This document shows positions 46,616 through 54,682 of a stretch of 64,000 nt of DNA, piece by piece. The position numbers and the translations under genes are program-made. This DNA comes from Isoptericola halotolerans (GTDB lineage Bacteria; Actinomycetota; Actinomycetes; Actinomycetales; Cellulomonadaceae), in contig NZ_PVTX01000003.1 of the NCBI RefSeq assembly GCF_003003075.1, positions 124,001-188,000 on the forward strand. Direction: 5' to 3'. Each line of letters opens with the position of its first letter. Within the stretch, counting starts at the first letter, position 1. The notes under the pieces were generated by a model, which saw only the letters and a program-made list of their open reading frames with translations, was not told the origin of the DNA and did no database searches.

Positions 46616-46942
46616 TCACCACCCGCTCGGGCCCTGGCGGCGGCCCTTGCCAGGACCGTACGCCTGCAGCTTCGGGCGCACGTCCACGAGGTAGACGATC
46701 GCGGCGACGCACGCGATGAGGTTGAGGAAGCTCGTCGAGGTGAGCATCATCGGCGGCAGCCCGAGGAAGCCGAGCGCGGCCGCGACACCCAGGATGAGCA
46801 ACCAGATCGGCTTGCTCAGCTTGCCCTCCGCCGTGAAGCCGCGCGCCGGGCGGCGCAGCGCGTCGACCAGCGCCCACACCTGGACGACGAAGACGACGAT
46901 CGCCAGGATGACGAAGACGTAGTACTGGAGGTTCGCGATCAC
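46616..46942 (-). CDS. DUF2516-family membrane protein
   Basis: A small membrane protein of 108 residues with two to three hydrophobic helices ([54 protein letters not shown]). The segment [19 protein letters not shown] is typical of DUF2516. The start is GTG 46942, with TAGCCT (46954-46949) exactly six bases upstream. The vapC stop codon TAG is the first half of this element, so the gene has its own promoter inside the end of vapC. The function is unknown. Confidence 0.88.
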   Translation of the reverse strand: MIANLQYYVFVILAIVVFVVQVWALVDALRRPARGFTAEGKLSKPIWLLILGVAAALGFLGLPPMMLTSTSFLNLIACVAAIVYLVDVRPKLQAYGPGKGRRQGPSGW

Positions 46943-46948
46943 GCGACC

Positions 46949-46954
46949 AGGCTA
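46949..46954 (-). promoter_or_regulatory. -10 element overlapping the vapC stop codon
   Basis: On the minus strand TAGCCT (46954-46949) contains the TAG stop of the PIN toxin gene and lies six bases before the GTG start of the DUF2516 gene, matching the window's leaderless promoter pattern. Confidence 0.55.
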
Positions 46955-47374
46955 CGGGAGGACGCGCAGGCGCCGGTCACGCGCCGCGGTCGCGACGTGC
47001 TCGTCCCACGCCGCGACGAGGGTGTCGTCGTGCGCCACGGCGAGCGCGCTGGCCACGTGCACCGCGTCCCCGCCGCGCAGCGGGTGCGGCCCCGCGGCCA
47101 GCTCGGCCGCGGTGTCGGCGACCCGGGACGTGACCTCGACGAGGTGCAGGGCGGGCCAGAGCGCGGTCCACCGGTCGAGCGCCCGACGGCGCGAGCCCGG
47201 GTCGAGCACGCCGGCACGCTCGCCCGCGGCGAGGATGGCGCGCAGCTCGGTGTCGGCCAGCCGGGACGTGACGACGACGTCGGCCCGGTTCCACAGCGCG
47301 CTCGCCAGGTCGGAGCCCTGCTCGGGGACGCACAGCTTGACCAGGGCGCTGGCGTCGAAGTAGACGAGTGCCAT
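46952..47374 (-). CDS. PIN-domain ribonuclease toxin (VapC-like)
   Basis: A 140-residue PIN-domain protein. The acidic residues of the active site are seen in VYFDASALVKL (first Asp), ADTELRAIL (Glu), GGDAVHVASAL (Asp) and VAAWDEHV (Asp). VapC toxins cleave specific RNAs, often tRNAs. The start is ATG 47374 with GAGAGGA upstream. The gene follows a Phd/YefM-type antitoxin by 31 bases, making a standard type II toxin-antitoxin pair. Confidence 0.9.
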   Translation of the reverse strand: MALVYFDASALVKLCVPEQGSDLASALWNRADVVVTSRLADTELRAILAAGERAGVLDPGSRRRALDRWTALWPALHLVEVTSRVADTAAELAAGPHPLRGGDAVHVASALAVAHDDTLVAAWDEHVATAARDRRLRVLP

Positions 47375-47405
47375 CGGGGCGGGGTCCTCTCAGCGGCTCA
47401 CGGGC

Positions 47406-47690
47406 TCAGCGGCGGATGCGCCGGACGAGTCCGGACAGTCCCGAGCGGGCGGCACCGTTGCCCGCGCCGATCGCCTGCGCCGTCTGCGGCACGGCGTGGG
47501 TGGGGCGCTCCGCCTGGGCCGGCGTGAGCAGCCCGTCGCGCACGAGCTCGCTGACGAGGTCGGCGCTGCCCACGCCCGTGAGCCGGGCGACCGGGACCCC
47601 ACGGTCGGTGATGACCACGTCCTCGCCGTCGCGAGCCCTCTCGATCCACGACTTCAGCTCGGCGCGCAACGCGCTGACGGATACCTCCAT
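47406..47690 (-). CDS. Phd/YefM-type antitoxin (VapB partner)
   Basis: A 94-residue antitoxin. The N-terminal MEVSVSALRAELKSWIERARDGEDVVITDRGVPVARL is the classic prevent-host-death fold that binds DNA and pairs with a toxin. The C-terminal half is flexible and would wrap the PIN toxin. The start is ATG 47690; TACCGT lies eight bases upstream and no ribosome binding site is seen. It is the first gene of the pair and probably represses its own promoter. Confidence 0.85.
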   Translation of the reverse strand: MEVSVSALRAELKSWIERARDGEDVVITDRGVPVARLTGVGSADLVSELVRDGLLTPAQAERPTHAVPQTAQAIGAGNGAARSGLSGLVRRIRR

Positions 47691-47733
47691 GACCAGCGAC
47701 GGTACACCCCGCGGCGGCAGCCGAACAGGGCAC

Positions 47734-48669
47734 TCACCGCCCGGCACCGCCGAACAGCATCTTGGCCAGCAGGAGCATGAACCCGATCCAGCCGACCACG
47801 AACGTCAGCCAGGACCACTCCCACCCGGCGGCCATGCCGACGACGACGAAGCCGACGAACGCGGACACCCAGATCACTCCCGCCAGGATGCCGAACCGTG
47901 CCGCAGCCTCCGGGTCGCGGGAGAACCGGTCACCCGGCCGGCCGTGCTCGCGGGCGGCCTGACGTACCCATGCCTTCTCGCGGTTGGTCTGCGTGGCGCC
48001 GAGCCCGGCGAACAGCCCGACCCCGCTCACGAGCGGTGGCGCGGCGATGATCGTCAACCACGGGGGCCCGCCGGTCACGACGATGCCGACCAGCCCCACC
48101 CCGACCACGACGAGCCCGGCCGCGGACCCGTACCCGGCGGCCCGCCCGGCGGGGACCGGATGCTTGGTGGTGGTCTCCTGCGCCACGGAGCTGCCCACGA
48201 TCCAGCCGCCACCGAGCCCGGCGCCCAGGATCCACCCGACGAGCGCACCGACCGGGGCCGCGATGACACCGATGATCCCGAGGTAGACCAGGACCAGGAG
48301 CGCGGCCGTGGTGGCCGCGGTGATCACGAGGCTGACCACGAAGGCCGGCCGCGGCCGGACCTTGTGCGCCAGCGCGGCCTGCGCCATCGACCCGTACCCG
48401 TCGGTGCGCGCACGGGCCGGCGCCGGTTCCGTCGTCTCCGCGAGGAGCGCCCGCACGTCGCCGAGCTCGTCGACGGCACGGCGTGCGGCGTCGGCGGGGG
48501 CGACGCCGGAGGCCTCGAGCTCAGCGGCCCGGGAGGCGAGGTTCGCCCGGATCTCCTCCTTGAGGTCCTGGACCTCGGCGGTCGGCTCGACGCCGGCGAA
48601 GACGTCGTCGAGGAGGCGGTGGACCGTGCTCTGTGCGGGGTTCCTTGTCTGTGAGCAGGAGGGTGTCGA
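47734..48669 (-). CDS. permease prefix domain membrane protein without a visible start codon
   Basis: The reading frame encodes a permease-prefix (HAAS-like) domain, VHRLLDDVFAGVEPTAEVQD to AARRAVDELGDVRAL, followed by five to six membrane helices (for example IIGVIAAPVGALVGWILGAG). Homologues begin a few residues before the VHR segment. Here the in-frame stop TGA at 48672-48670 is followed by no ATG, GTG, TTG or CTG until GTG 48456, which is after the prefix domain. The start lies inside the end of padR, in the +1 frame relative to it. It may be a +1 frameshift product, use a rare start codon, be a broken gene, or reflect a sequence error. Confidence 0.7.
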   Translation of the reverse strand, partial: STPSCSQTRNPAQSTVHRLLDDVFAGVEPTAEVQDLKEEIRANLASRAAELEASGVAPADAARRAVDELGDVRALLAETTEPAPARARTDGYGSMAQAALAHKVRPRPAFVVSLVITAATTAALLVLVYLGIIGVIAAPVGALVGWILGAGLGGGWIVGSSVAQETTTKHPVPAGRAAGYGSAAGLVVVGVGLVGIVVTGGPPWLTIIAAPPLVSGVGLFAGLGATQTNREKAWVRQAAREHGRPGDRFSRDPEAAARFGILAGVIWVSAFVGFVVVGMAAGWEWSWLTFVVGWIGFMLLLAKMLFGGAGR

Positions 48670-49006
48670 TCACGTCGCGGGTGGCGAGCCACGCGGCGAC
48701 GTTGCGGTGGAACACGGCGCGTCCGGCGTCGGTGATCCGGTAGTACTTGCGGCGGCCGCCCTGGGACTCGTCGCCCCAGTAGGCCTCGACCAGGCCGTCC
48801 CGGGTCAGCCGGCGGTAGGTCGCGTAGAGCGTCGCCTCCTTGATCTCGTGCGCACCGCCGGTGGCGTCGCGGATCGTCTTGTAGATCTCGAAGCCGTAGC
48901 GGTCGCCGCGGCGCAGCATGGCCAGCACGACCGTGTCGGTGTGACCCCGCAACATGTCGGCGGAGAAGGCGTCCTCCGCCGGAGGGCTCTCGTCGGACTG
49001 CATCAC
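48521..49006 (-). CDS. PadR-family transcriptional regulator
   Basis: A winged-helix regulator: SADMLRGHTDTVVLAMLRRGDRYGFEIYK, then EATLYATYRRLTRDGLVEAYWGDESQGGRRKYYRITDAG. The family core ends near TRDVIDTLLLTDKEP. The remaining 40 residues (Pro/Arg/Gly-rich) are translated out of frame across the downstream gene's prefix domain, so the natural protein may end or shift frame near 48640. TATAGT (49019-49014) lies seven bases before GTG 49006, suggesting a leaderless start; ATG 49003 is the alternative. It probably autoregulates and controls the membrane gene downstream. Confidence 0.85.
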   Translation of the reverse strand: MMQSDESPPAEDAFSADMLRGHTDTVVLAMLRRGDRYGFEIYKTIRDATGGAHEIKEATLYATYRRLTRDGLVEAYWGDESQGGRRKYYRITDAGRAVFHRNVAAWLATRDVIDTLLLTDKEPRTEHGPPPPRRRLRRRRADRRGPGPQGGDPGEPRLPGR

Positions 49007-49137
49007 GACAGGTACTATATCTGATCAACTACTCACGTCGAGCAGGCCCGGGCACCCGCCGGGCGGCCCGCACGCCGAGCGCGACCCGGCTCGCCGTGGC
49101 AGGCTGCCCACCAGGCGAGCACCAGGGAGGACCTCGC

Positions 49138-51132
49138 GTGACGGCGCAGACCGCAGACCCGCAGGCGCTACCGCAGTCGAAGATCTGGGCCATCTTCGGC
49201 GGGCTCATGCTCGCGATGCTCCTGGCGGCCCTCGACCAGACCATCGTCGCCACGGCGCTGCCCACCATCGTCAGCGACCTCGGCGGTGCCGAGCACCTCT
49301 CCTGGGTCGTCACGGCCTACATGCTCGCCACCACCGCGACCACCGTGCTGTGGGGCAAGCTCGGCGACCTGCTCGGGCGCAAGGTGCTGTTCATCGTCTG
49401 CATCGGCATCTTCCTCGGCGGCTCGATGCTGTGCGGCACGTCCGAGACGATGGGCCAGCTCATCGCCTGGCGTGCCCTGCAGGGCGTCGGTGGCGGCGGC
49501 CTGATGGTGCTGAGCCAGGCGATCATCGGCGACGTCGTCTCACCGCGCGAGCGAGGCAAGTACCAGGGGCTGTTCGGCGCCGTCTTCGGCGTCTCGTCGG
49601 TCGCCGGGCCGCTCCTGGGCGGCTGGTTCGTGGACAACCTGTCGTGGCAGTGGGTCTTCTACATCAACGTGCCCATCGGCATCGTCGCGCTCGTGGTGGT
49701 CGCCGCCGTGCTGCCGCCCATCACCCCGCGCAGCCGCCCGCGGATCGACTACGCGGGCATCGTCCTGCTCGCCGTCGTCTCCACCGCGATCGTGCTGACG
49801 ACCAGCCTCGGCGGGACGACGTGGGGCTGGAATTCCGTGCAGGTGTACGCGATGGTCACGGTCGCCGTGGTCGGGGTGGTGACCTTCGTGCTGGTCGAGC
49901 GCCGCGCCCCCGAGCCCGTGCTGCCGCTGCACCTGTTCCGCAACCGGGTGTTCTCCGTCGCCGCGGTCGTCGGGTTCGTGGTCGGGTTCGCGATGTTCGG
50001 CGCGATCACCTACCTGCCCCTGTACCTGCAGACGGTCAAGGGCTCGAGCCCGACCCTCTCCGGCCTCGAGATGACGCCCATGATGCTGGGCCTGCTCCTC
50101 ACCTCGATCGGGTCCGGGCAGCTCATCACCCGGACGGGGCGGTACAAGGTCTTCCCGATCCTGGGCACGGCGATCACCGCCGTCGGCCTCTTCCTGCTCT
50201 CCCTCATGGACCGCGACACGACGACCCTGCAGTCCAGTCTGAGCATGTTCGTGCTCGGCATGGGCCTCGGCATGGTCACGCAGGTGCTGGTGATCGCCGT
50301 GCAGAACGCCGTCGCCTACCGCGACCTCGGGACGGCCACGTCGGGCGCCACCTACTTCCGGACGATCGGCTCCTCCGTGGGCGTCGCCGTCTTCGGGACG
50401 ATCTTCGCCAACCAGCTCGTCGCGAACCTGTCGACCGGCGCGCCGTCCACGGCCCAGGGCCCCTGCGGCCCCGACGTGCTCGAGGCGTCCCCGCAAGGGC
50501 TGGCCCAGTGCCCGCCCGACGTCCAGGACTGGTTCCTGGACGGGTACGCCGACACGCTGCAGACCGTGTTCCTGTGGGCCGTGCCGGTCGCCGTCGTCGC
50601 CTTCGCCCTGTCCTGGCTGCTGCCCCAGGTCGAGCTGCGCACCGCGACGCGCGACGCCGAGCCGACCGTCGCCGCGGGTCAGGCAGCGGGCGAGACCTTC
50701 GCCCTGCCGTCGAGCCGGACCTCTCTCGAGGAGCTGCGGATGATCCTGTGGCGGCGCGTCGGCGCGCAGGACCCGCTGCGCGTCTACGAGATCACCGCAC
50801 CCGACGCCGACCTCTCGCCCGAGGAGGCCTGGATGATCACGCGCGTCTCGCTCAAGCGCAGCCGGGAGATCTCCGTCATGGCGGAGCGCAGCCACGCCTC
50901 CGAGGCGACGGTGCGGCACGTGGCCGCCGGGCTGGCCGGGCGCGGTCTCGTGGACCTCGCGGGGTCCACGGTGACGGCCAACGACCAGACGGACGTGGCC
51001 GCGGAGATCCTCCGCGAGGCCGAGCGGCGACGGATCCAGCAGGTCGTGGCGGAGTGGCCGGGTGAGGAGCCGGAGATCGACAGCCTCGTCCACGAGGTCT
51101 CGACGCTCGTGTTCGCCGACGCCACCGACTGA
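49138..51132 (+). CDS. DHA2-type MFS multidrug exporter with extra C-terminal cytoplasmic domain
   Basis: A 664-residue drug:proton antiporter of the 14-helix class. Motif LAALDQTIVATALPTIVSDLGG (within 20-residue blocks, motif D1) follows the first helix, GKLGDLLGRKVLF is motif A and GLFGAVFGVSSVAGPLLGG is motif C. After the last helix about 150 residues remain: an acidic segment, then MITRVSLKRSREISVMAERS and EATVRHVAAGLAGRGLVDLA, which looks like a small winged-helix domain. The start is GTG 49138 with AGGGAGGA upstream. It is divergent from padR, a common source of control for such exporters. Confidence 0.9.
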   Translation: MTAQTADPQALPQSKIWAIFGGLMLAMLLAALDQTIVATALPTIVSDLGGAEHLSWVVTAYMLATTATTVLWGKLGDLLGRKVLFIVCIGIFLGGSMLCGTSETMGQLIAWRALQGVGGGGLMVLSQAIIGDVVSPRERGKYQGLFGAVFGVSSVAGPLLGGWFVDNLSWQWVFYINVPIGIVALVVVAAVLPPITPRSRPRIDYAGIVLLAVVSTAIVLTTSLGGTTWGWNSVQVYAMVTVAVVGVVTFVLVERRAPEPVLPLHLFRNRVFSVAAVVGFVVGFAMFGAITYLPLYLQTVKGSSPTLSGLEMTPMMLGLLLTSIGSGQLITRTGRYKVFPILGTAITAVGLFLLSLMDRDTTTLQSSLSMFVLGMGLGMVTQVLVIAVQNAVAYRDLGTATSGATYFRTIGSSVGVAVFGTIFANQLVANLSTGAPSTAQGPCGPDVLEASPQGLAQCPPDVQDWFLDGYADTLQTVFLWAVPVAVVAFALSWLLPQVELRTATRDAEPTVAAGQAAGETFALPSSRTSLEELRMILWRRVGAQDPLRVYEITAPDADLSPEEAWMITRVSLKRSREISVMAERSHASEATVRHVAAGLAGRGLVDLAGSTVTANDQTDVAAEILREAERRRIQQVVAEWPGEEPEIDSLVHEVSTLVFADATD

Positions 51133-51217
51133 CCCGTTCAGCGTGCGGGCGCGATTCTTGGCCCGAGATGCCCCGGATGTCCCAGTTCTCGGTGGCACGA
51201 AGTGCACCCACAACGGG
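51130..51217. repeat. palindromic repeat element, copy 2 (decayed)
   Basis: Starts with the TGA of the exporter gene. GTGCGGGCGCGATTCTTGG and the following CCCGAGATGCCC closely match copy 1 (20451-20482). The ends CCCGTT (51133-51138) and AACGGG (51212-51217) are complementary, and the inner arms pair imperfectly. Like copy 1, it occupies a gap between convergent genes. Confidence 0.65.
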
Positions 51218-51228
51218 AAGCACGGCGG

Positions 51229-52362
51229 TCAGAGCTCCGGCAGGTGCTCGCGTGCCGCTCGCGGGTCCAGCCCGCTCGCCTCGAGGGCGTCGACCACCGG
51301 CGAGCGCAGCAGCACCACCAGCGACGCCACCCGCAGGTCCCCGCCGCCGACGGCGTGCGGGTCGGCCGCCGCGGCGACGTCGACCAGCACGGCGCGGGCC
51401 TCCTCCACGGACGCTCCCCCGCCGACGGCGGAGGCCAGCAGCCGCGCCCCGCCGGCGAACCGCTCGACCTCGTCCGCCAGCAGACCGAGCTCCGGCCACG
51501 TCCCGTCCGGCCCGACGACGGTCGGCGCCCGGCGCGCGAGGAGCCGGACGCTGCGCATGGCCCGGTCCACCAGCACCGCCTGCCCGGCCAGGACGTGGAT
51601 GTCGCCGCGCTGGGCCCGGTTGACGCCGACCCGCGCGATCTCCTCCGCCCGGCGGGCCGTGTCCCGCCAGTCCGCCAGCACCGCCTCCGACGCGCGGCCG
51701 CGCACCAGCGCCGCGCCGAGGTCGTCCATGTCGCGCTGGCGCAGCCCCCGCCCGACCGTCTCCAGCGTCTCCGCCAGCTCCGTCGTGGCCTCGTACGCCA
51801 GCGAGCGCAGCCGTCGCAGCGGGTCGCTGGGCAGGAGCAGCGTGACGGCCAGCGCCACCAGCCCGCCGACGGCGGCGTCGGTCCACCGGCCGAAGGCACC
51901 CTCGTTCGCCACGGCCGCGGGCAGGCCCACGACGACGATGGCCTGCACGCCGGCCTGCGTGACCAGCAGCGGCCCGCGGTCGATGAACCGGGCCAGCAGC
52001 GCCGAGACGAGGAGCACCACGGTGAGCTGCCACCAGCCGGTACCGATGAGCCCCACGATGACCTCGCCGATGCCGACACCGACGGCGACGCCCACCGCGA
52101 CCTCGGCGACGCGGCGCAGCTCCCGCTCGAACGAGAACCCCAGGCACACCCAGGCCGCGACGGCGGCGAAGAACGGCTGGTCGTGGCCGAGGACCACCTG
52201 CGCCAGCAGGTAGGCCGCCCCGGCGGCGAGGGACGCCTGGACGATGGGCCAGAACCCGGTGCGCACCCGGGCGAGGCCCTGCCGGATGCGGATCCGCCGG
52301 ACGAGCGTCCGCACCGCGGCACCCGCGGCTGCGCCCGCCTCCCGCGGGTCCGGCGCTCTCAC
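51229..52362 (-). CDS. FUSC-family (aromatic acid exporter-like) membrane protein
   Basis: A 377-residue protein. The N-terminal half has about six membrane helices (FWPIVQASLAAGAAYLLAQV; FFAAVAAWVCLGFSFER; QAIVVVGLPAAVA), with the conserved FERELRRV after helix two. The C-terminal half is a soluble helical domain. This matches the FUSC/ArAE group of putative small-molecule exporters. The start is GTG 52362, where TGTGAT lies six bases upstream. The ygfZ stop codon is just upstream, so read-through transcription is also possible. Confidence 0.85.
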   Translation of the reverse strand: MRAPDPREAGAAAGAAVRTLVRRIRIRQGLARVRTGFWPIVQASLAAGAAYLLAQVVLGHDQPFFAAVAAWVCLGFSFERELRRVAEVAVGVAVGVGIGEVIVGLIGTGWWQLTVVLLVSALLARFIDRGPLLVTQAGVQAIVVVGLPAAVANEGAFGRWTDAAVGGLVALAVTLLLPSDPLRRLRSLAYEATTELAETLETVGRGLRQRDMDDLGAALVRGRASEAVLADWRDTARRAEEIARVGVNRAQRGDIHVLAGQAVLVDRAMRSVRLLARRAPTVVGPDGTWPELGLLADEVERFAGGARLLASAVGGGASVEEARAVLVDVAAAADPHAVGGGDLRVASLVVLLRSPVVDALEASGLDPRAAREHLPEL

Positions 52363-52369
52363 CCCACGA

Positions 52370-53539
52370 TCACAGCAGGCTCTGCGACCCGTCGCCACCG
52401 CGGGGGGTCAGTCCCCGCAACGTCTCGCGCCGGCCCTCGGGCCGGTCCGCGGAGACACCCTCACCGGGCACGATCGTCTCCTGGGTGGCGTCGACCACCA
52501 GCTCCTGGGCGTCCGCGCCGGTCCCGACGGTGCCCACGACGACGAGCGGCGCGTCGTCCGGCAGGCTCCGCTTGACCACGGCGAGGGCCACCGGACCGAG
52601 CTCGTGGTGACGCGCGACCGAGGTGACCGTGCCGACCACCTTGCCGTCCGCGCCGTCGCGCCGGACCTCCGCGCCGCCCTCGGGCACCACGTGCTGCGAC
52701 CCGTCGAGGTGCAGCATGACGACGCGCCGCGGGGGGCGGCCCAGGTTGTGCACCCGCGCGACCGTCTCCTGGCCGCGGTAGCAGCCCTTGTGCAGGTGGA
52801 CGGCGGTCCGCAGCCAGTCGAGCTCGTGGGGCACGGAGCGGTCGTCGACCTCGCGCGCCAGCCGCGGGCGCCACGCCTCGACCCGCAGCGCCTCGGTGGC
52901 CCAGGTGCCGGCGAGGCGCCAGCCCGCGGCCTCCCGCTCCGCGACGGCGTCGGCGAGCGTCTCGCGCGGCACCAGCACGAGCCGCCACGCGCGGTCCGCA
53001 CCGGGATGCTCCTCCTCCGGGGGCCCGTACCGGGTGCCGCCGACGGCGACGCGCGGCCAGGTGTCCCACCACGTCACGGGCTCGCCCTCGGCCCCCTCGG
53101 CGGCCACGGGCTCGCCGATCGCGGCGAACTCGCCGGTGACGTCGTCGATCTCGACCCGCATCATGAACCGCATGCGCGTGAGCCAGGCGACGAGGGGCTC
53201 GACGTGGTCGCGCTCGGTGATCAGCCAGGTGGACGTGCCGTCGTCGACGACGCCGAGCGCGTGCTCGATCCGCCCCTGCGGCGAGAGCACGAACAGCTCG
53301 GTGGAGGTCCGCGGCGCCAGGTGCTCCACGTCCTGCGAGGTGATGGAGTGCAACCAGGTCAGGCGGTCGGGACCGGTGAGGCGCACGACCCCGAGCTGGG
53401 ACTGGTCGACGACGGCGCCGCCGCGGGCGAGCGCGCGCTGCTCGGCGACGGGCTCGCCGTAGTGCCAGGCGACGCCCTCGTCGGGACCGGTCGCCGCGAC
53501 GGCGCCGGGGCGGTCCAGGACCGGGCTGCGGTAGGTCAT
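52370..53539 (-). CDS. ygfZ: folate-binding protein YgfZ (Fe-S cluster maintenance)
   Basis: A tetrahydrofolate-binding protein of the GcvT-like fold that helps iron-sulfur enzymes to keep their clusters. It is 389 residues long. The diagnostic motif with the conserved cysteine is KGCYRGQETVARVHNLG, and the N-terminal half has LTGPDRLTWLHSITSQDV. ATG 53539 overlaps the stop of the preceding nitrobindin-like gene (ATGA), so they are coupled. Confidence 0.93.
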   Translation of the reverse strand: MTYRSPVLDRPGAVAATGPDEGVAWHYGEPVAEQRALARGGAVVDQSQLGVVRLTGPDRLTWLHSITSQDVEHLAPRTSTELFVLSPQGRIEHALGVVDDGTSTWLITERDHVEPLVAWLTRMRFMMRVEIDDVTGEFAAIGEPVAAEGAEGEPVTWWDTWPRVAVGGTRYGPPEEEHPGADRAWRLVLVPRETLADAVAEREAAGWRLAGTWATEALRVEAWRPRLAREVDDRSVPHELDWLRTAVHLHKGCYRGQETVARVHNLGRPPRRVVMLHLDGSQHVVPEGGAEVRRDGADGKVVGTVTSVARHHELGPVALAVVKRSLPDDAPLVVVGTVGTGADAQELVVDATQETIVPGEGVSADRPEGRRETLRGLTPRGGDGSQSLL

Positions 53540-54126
53540 GACAGGCCGTCGACGCGGTCGAGCTCGCCGGAGGCGTACGAGCCCATCGGGTGACCGAACG
53601 CGGCGAGCTCCTCGAGCCACAGCAGCCGGCCCTCGACGTTGCCGTAGAGCCGCTTGGCGGCGGTCACCTCGGCCGCGGTGGACGTGCGGGCGACGAAGTC
53701 GGTGGCGAGGTCGACGCGGCCGTCGCCCACGAGGCCCAGGAACAGCGAGAGCCGGCCCGACGCGTCGGTCACCAGCACCTCGAGGGCGTGCTTGCCCTCG
53801 GGGAGGTCGTCGGGACGCTCCGACGAGATGCGCCAGTAGCCGGTCTCGGTGGACCACACGGTGTCGAAGGCGTCGTCGCCCTCGCCGGCACCGTCCGGCG
53901 CCTCGCCGTCCGTCGTCTCGCCGTCCGCCGCCGCGGCGGAACGCACGCGCAGCGTCGAGGCGAAGCGCAGGTACGGCCCGCCGTCGTGGTCGAAGACGAG
54001 CTCCTGCCGGAACGGCGTCTCGGCGATGCCCTCGTACTTGATGACGCCTGCACCCGTCCACCGGCCGACGAGCCAGGCGAGCGGGTACACCTCGGGCGCG
54101 AGTCCCTCGGGGAAGGCGAAAGGCAT
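53536..54126 (-). CDS. nitrobindin-like (FABP/DUF1794) heme-binding beta-barrel protein
   Basis: A 196-residue beta-barrel protein. The N-terminal motif is PLAWLVGRWTGAGVIKYEG, the standard nitrobindin entry, followed by FRQELVFDHDGGPYLRF and a C-terminal GNVEGRLLWLEEL. Characterised relatives bind ferric heme and act on peroxynitrite or NO. An acidic insertion (ADGETTDGEAPDGAGEGDD) in the middle looks lineage-specific. ATG 54126 overlaps the stop codon of a 37-residue membrane peptide gene by one base (TGATG). Confidence 0.88.
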   Translation of the reverse strand: MPFAFPEGLAPEVYPLAWLVGRWTGAGVIKYEGIAETPFRQELVFDHDGGPYLRFASTLRVRSAAAADGETTDGEAPDGAGEGDDAFDTVWSTETGYWRISSERPDDLPEGKHALEVLVTDASGRLSLFLGLVGDGRVDLATDFVARTSTAAEVTAAKRLYGNVEGRLLWLEELAAFGHPMGSYASGELDRVDGLS

Positions 54127-54239
54127 CAGCGCTGGCCCTGGAACAGCTTGTAGACGACGTAGCCCGCGAACCAGGTGATCACGCCGACCGTGACGACCAG
54201 GAGGCTGGTGAAAAAGATCTCGAGTGCTTCGACCGACAT
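54126..54239 (-). CDS. 37-residue single-pass membrane peptide
   Basis: The peptide begins MSVEALEIFFTSLLVVTVGV and ends YVVYKLFQGQR. It has a short acidic N-terminus, one hydrophobic helix of about 23 residues and a basic C-terminus. It is supported by TAGGAT (54251-54246) exactly six bases before the ATG and by its TGATG junction with the nitrobindin-like gene, which implies coupled translation. I do not recognise a named family. Confidence 0.7.
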   Translation of the reverse strand: MSVEALEIFFTSLLVVTVGVITWFAGYVVYKLFQGQR

Positions 54240-54280
54240 GCTCCGATCCTAACCGCGGCGCCACGGCTAGGGTCGGCGCT
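54240..54280. promoter_or_regulatory. compact divergent pair of leaderless promoters
   Basis: Only 41 bases separate two start codons. On the minus strand TAGGAT (54251-54246) is six bases before the ATG at 54239. On the plus strand TAGGGT (54268-54273) is seven bases before the ATG at 54281. The two -10 elements are 16 bases apart, so the polymerases would compete. Confidence 0.65.
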
Positions 54281-54658
54281 ATGACCGAGACCACATCGCA
54301 GCGTTCCCTCGTCGTCAAGAGCACGGCCGGCACCGAGCGGGCGGAGGCCACCAACCAGGCGCTGACCGTCGCCGCCGCGGCCGTGGCGGCGGGCGTCGAG
54401 GTGTCCCTGTGGCTCACAGGCGAGTCGGCGTGGTTCGCGCTGCCCGGCCGGGCGGACGAGCTCGAGCTGGAGCACGCGGCGCCGGCCGGCGACCTGCTCG
54501 CAGGGGTCCTGGCCGCCGGCACCGTCACGCTGTGCACCCAGTGCGCCGCGCGGCGCGGGATCGGGCCGGACGACGTGCTCGACGGCGTCCGGATCGCGGG
54601 CGCCCCGGTGTTCGTCGAGGAGTCGTTGCGGCCGGGCGCGCAGGCGCTCGTCTACTGA
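54281..54658 (+). CDS. DsrE/DsrF-like family protein
   Basis: A 125-residue protein of the DsrE-like fold. The N-terminus QRSLVVKSTAGTERAEATNQ is followed by a hydrophobic core and the C-terminal cysteine motif TLCTQCAARRGIG. Relatives act in sulfur relay or bind cyclic ligands. The start is ATG 54281 (leaderless pattern); a longer start at 54224 would cross the divergent promoter. It converges on a thioredoxin/DUF4395 operon, which also suggests thiol or sulfur chemistry. Confidence 0.85.
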   Translation: MTETTSQRSLVVKSTAGTERAEATNQALTVAAAAVAAGVEVSLWLTGESAWFALPGRADELELEHAAPAGDLLAGVLAAGTVTLCTQCAARRGIGPDDVLDGVRIAGAPVFVEESLRPGAQALVY

Positions 54659-54682
54659 CCGCGCCCGGCGGCGTGCAGCGCC

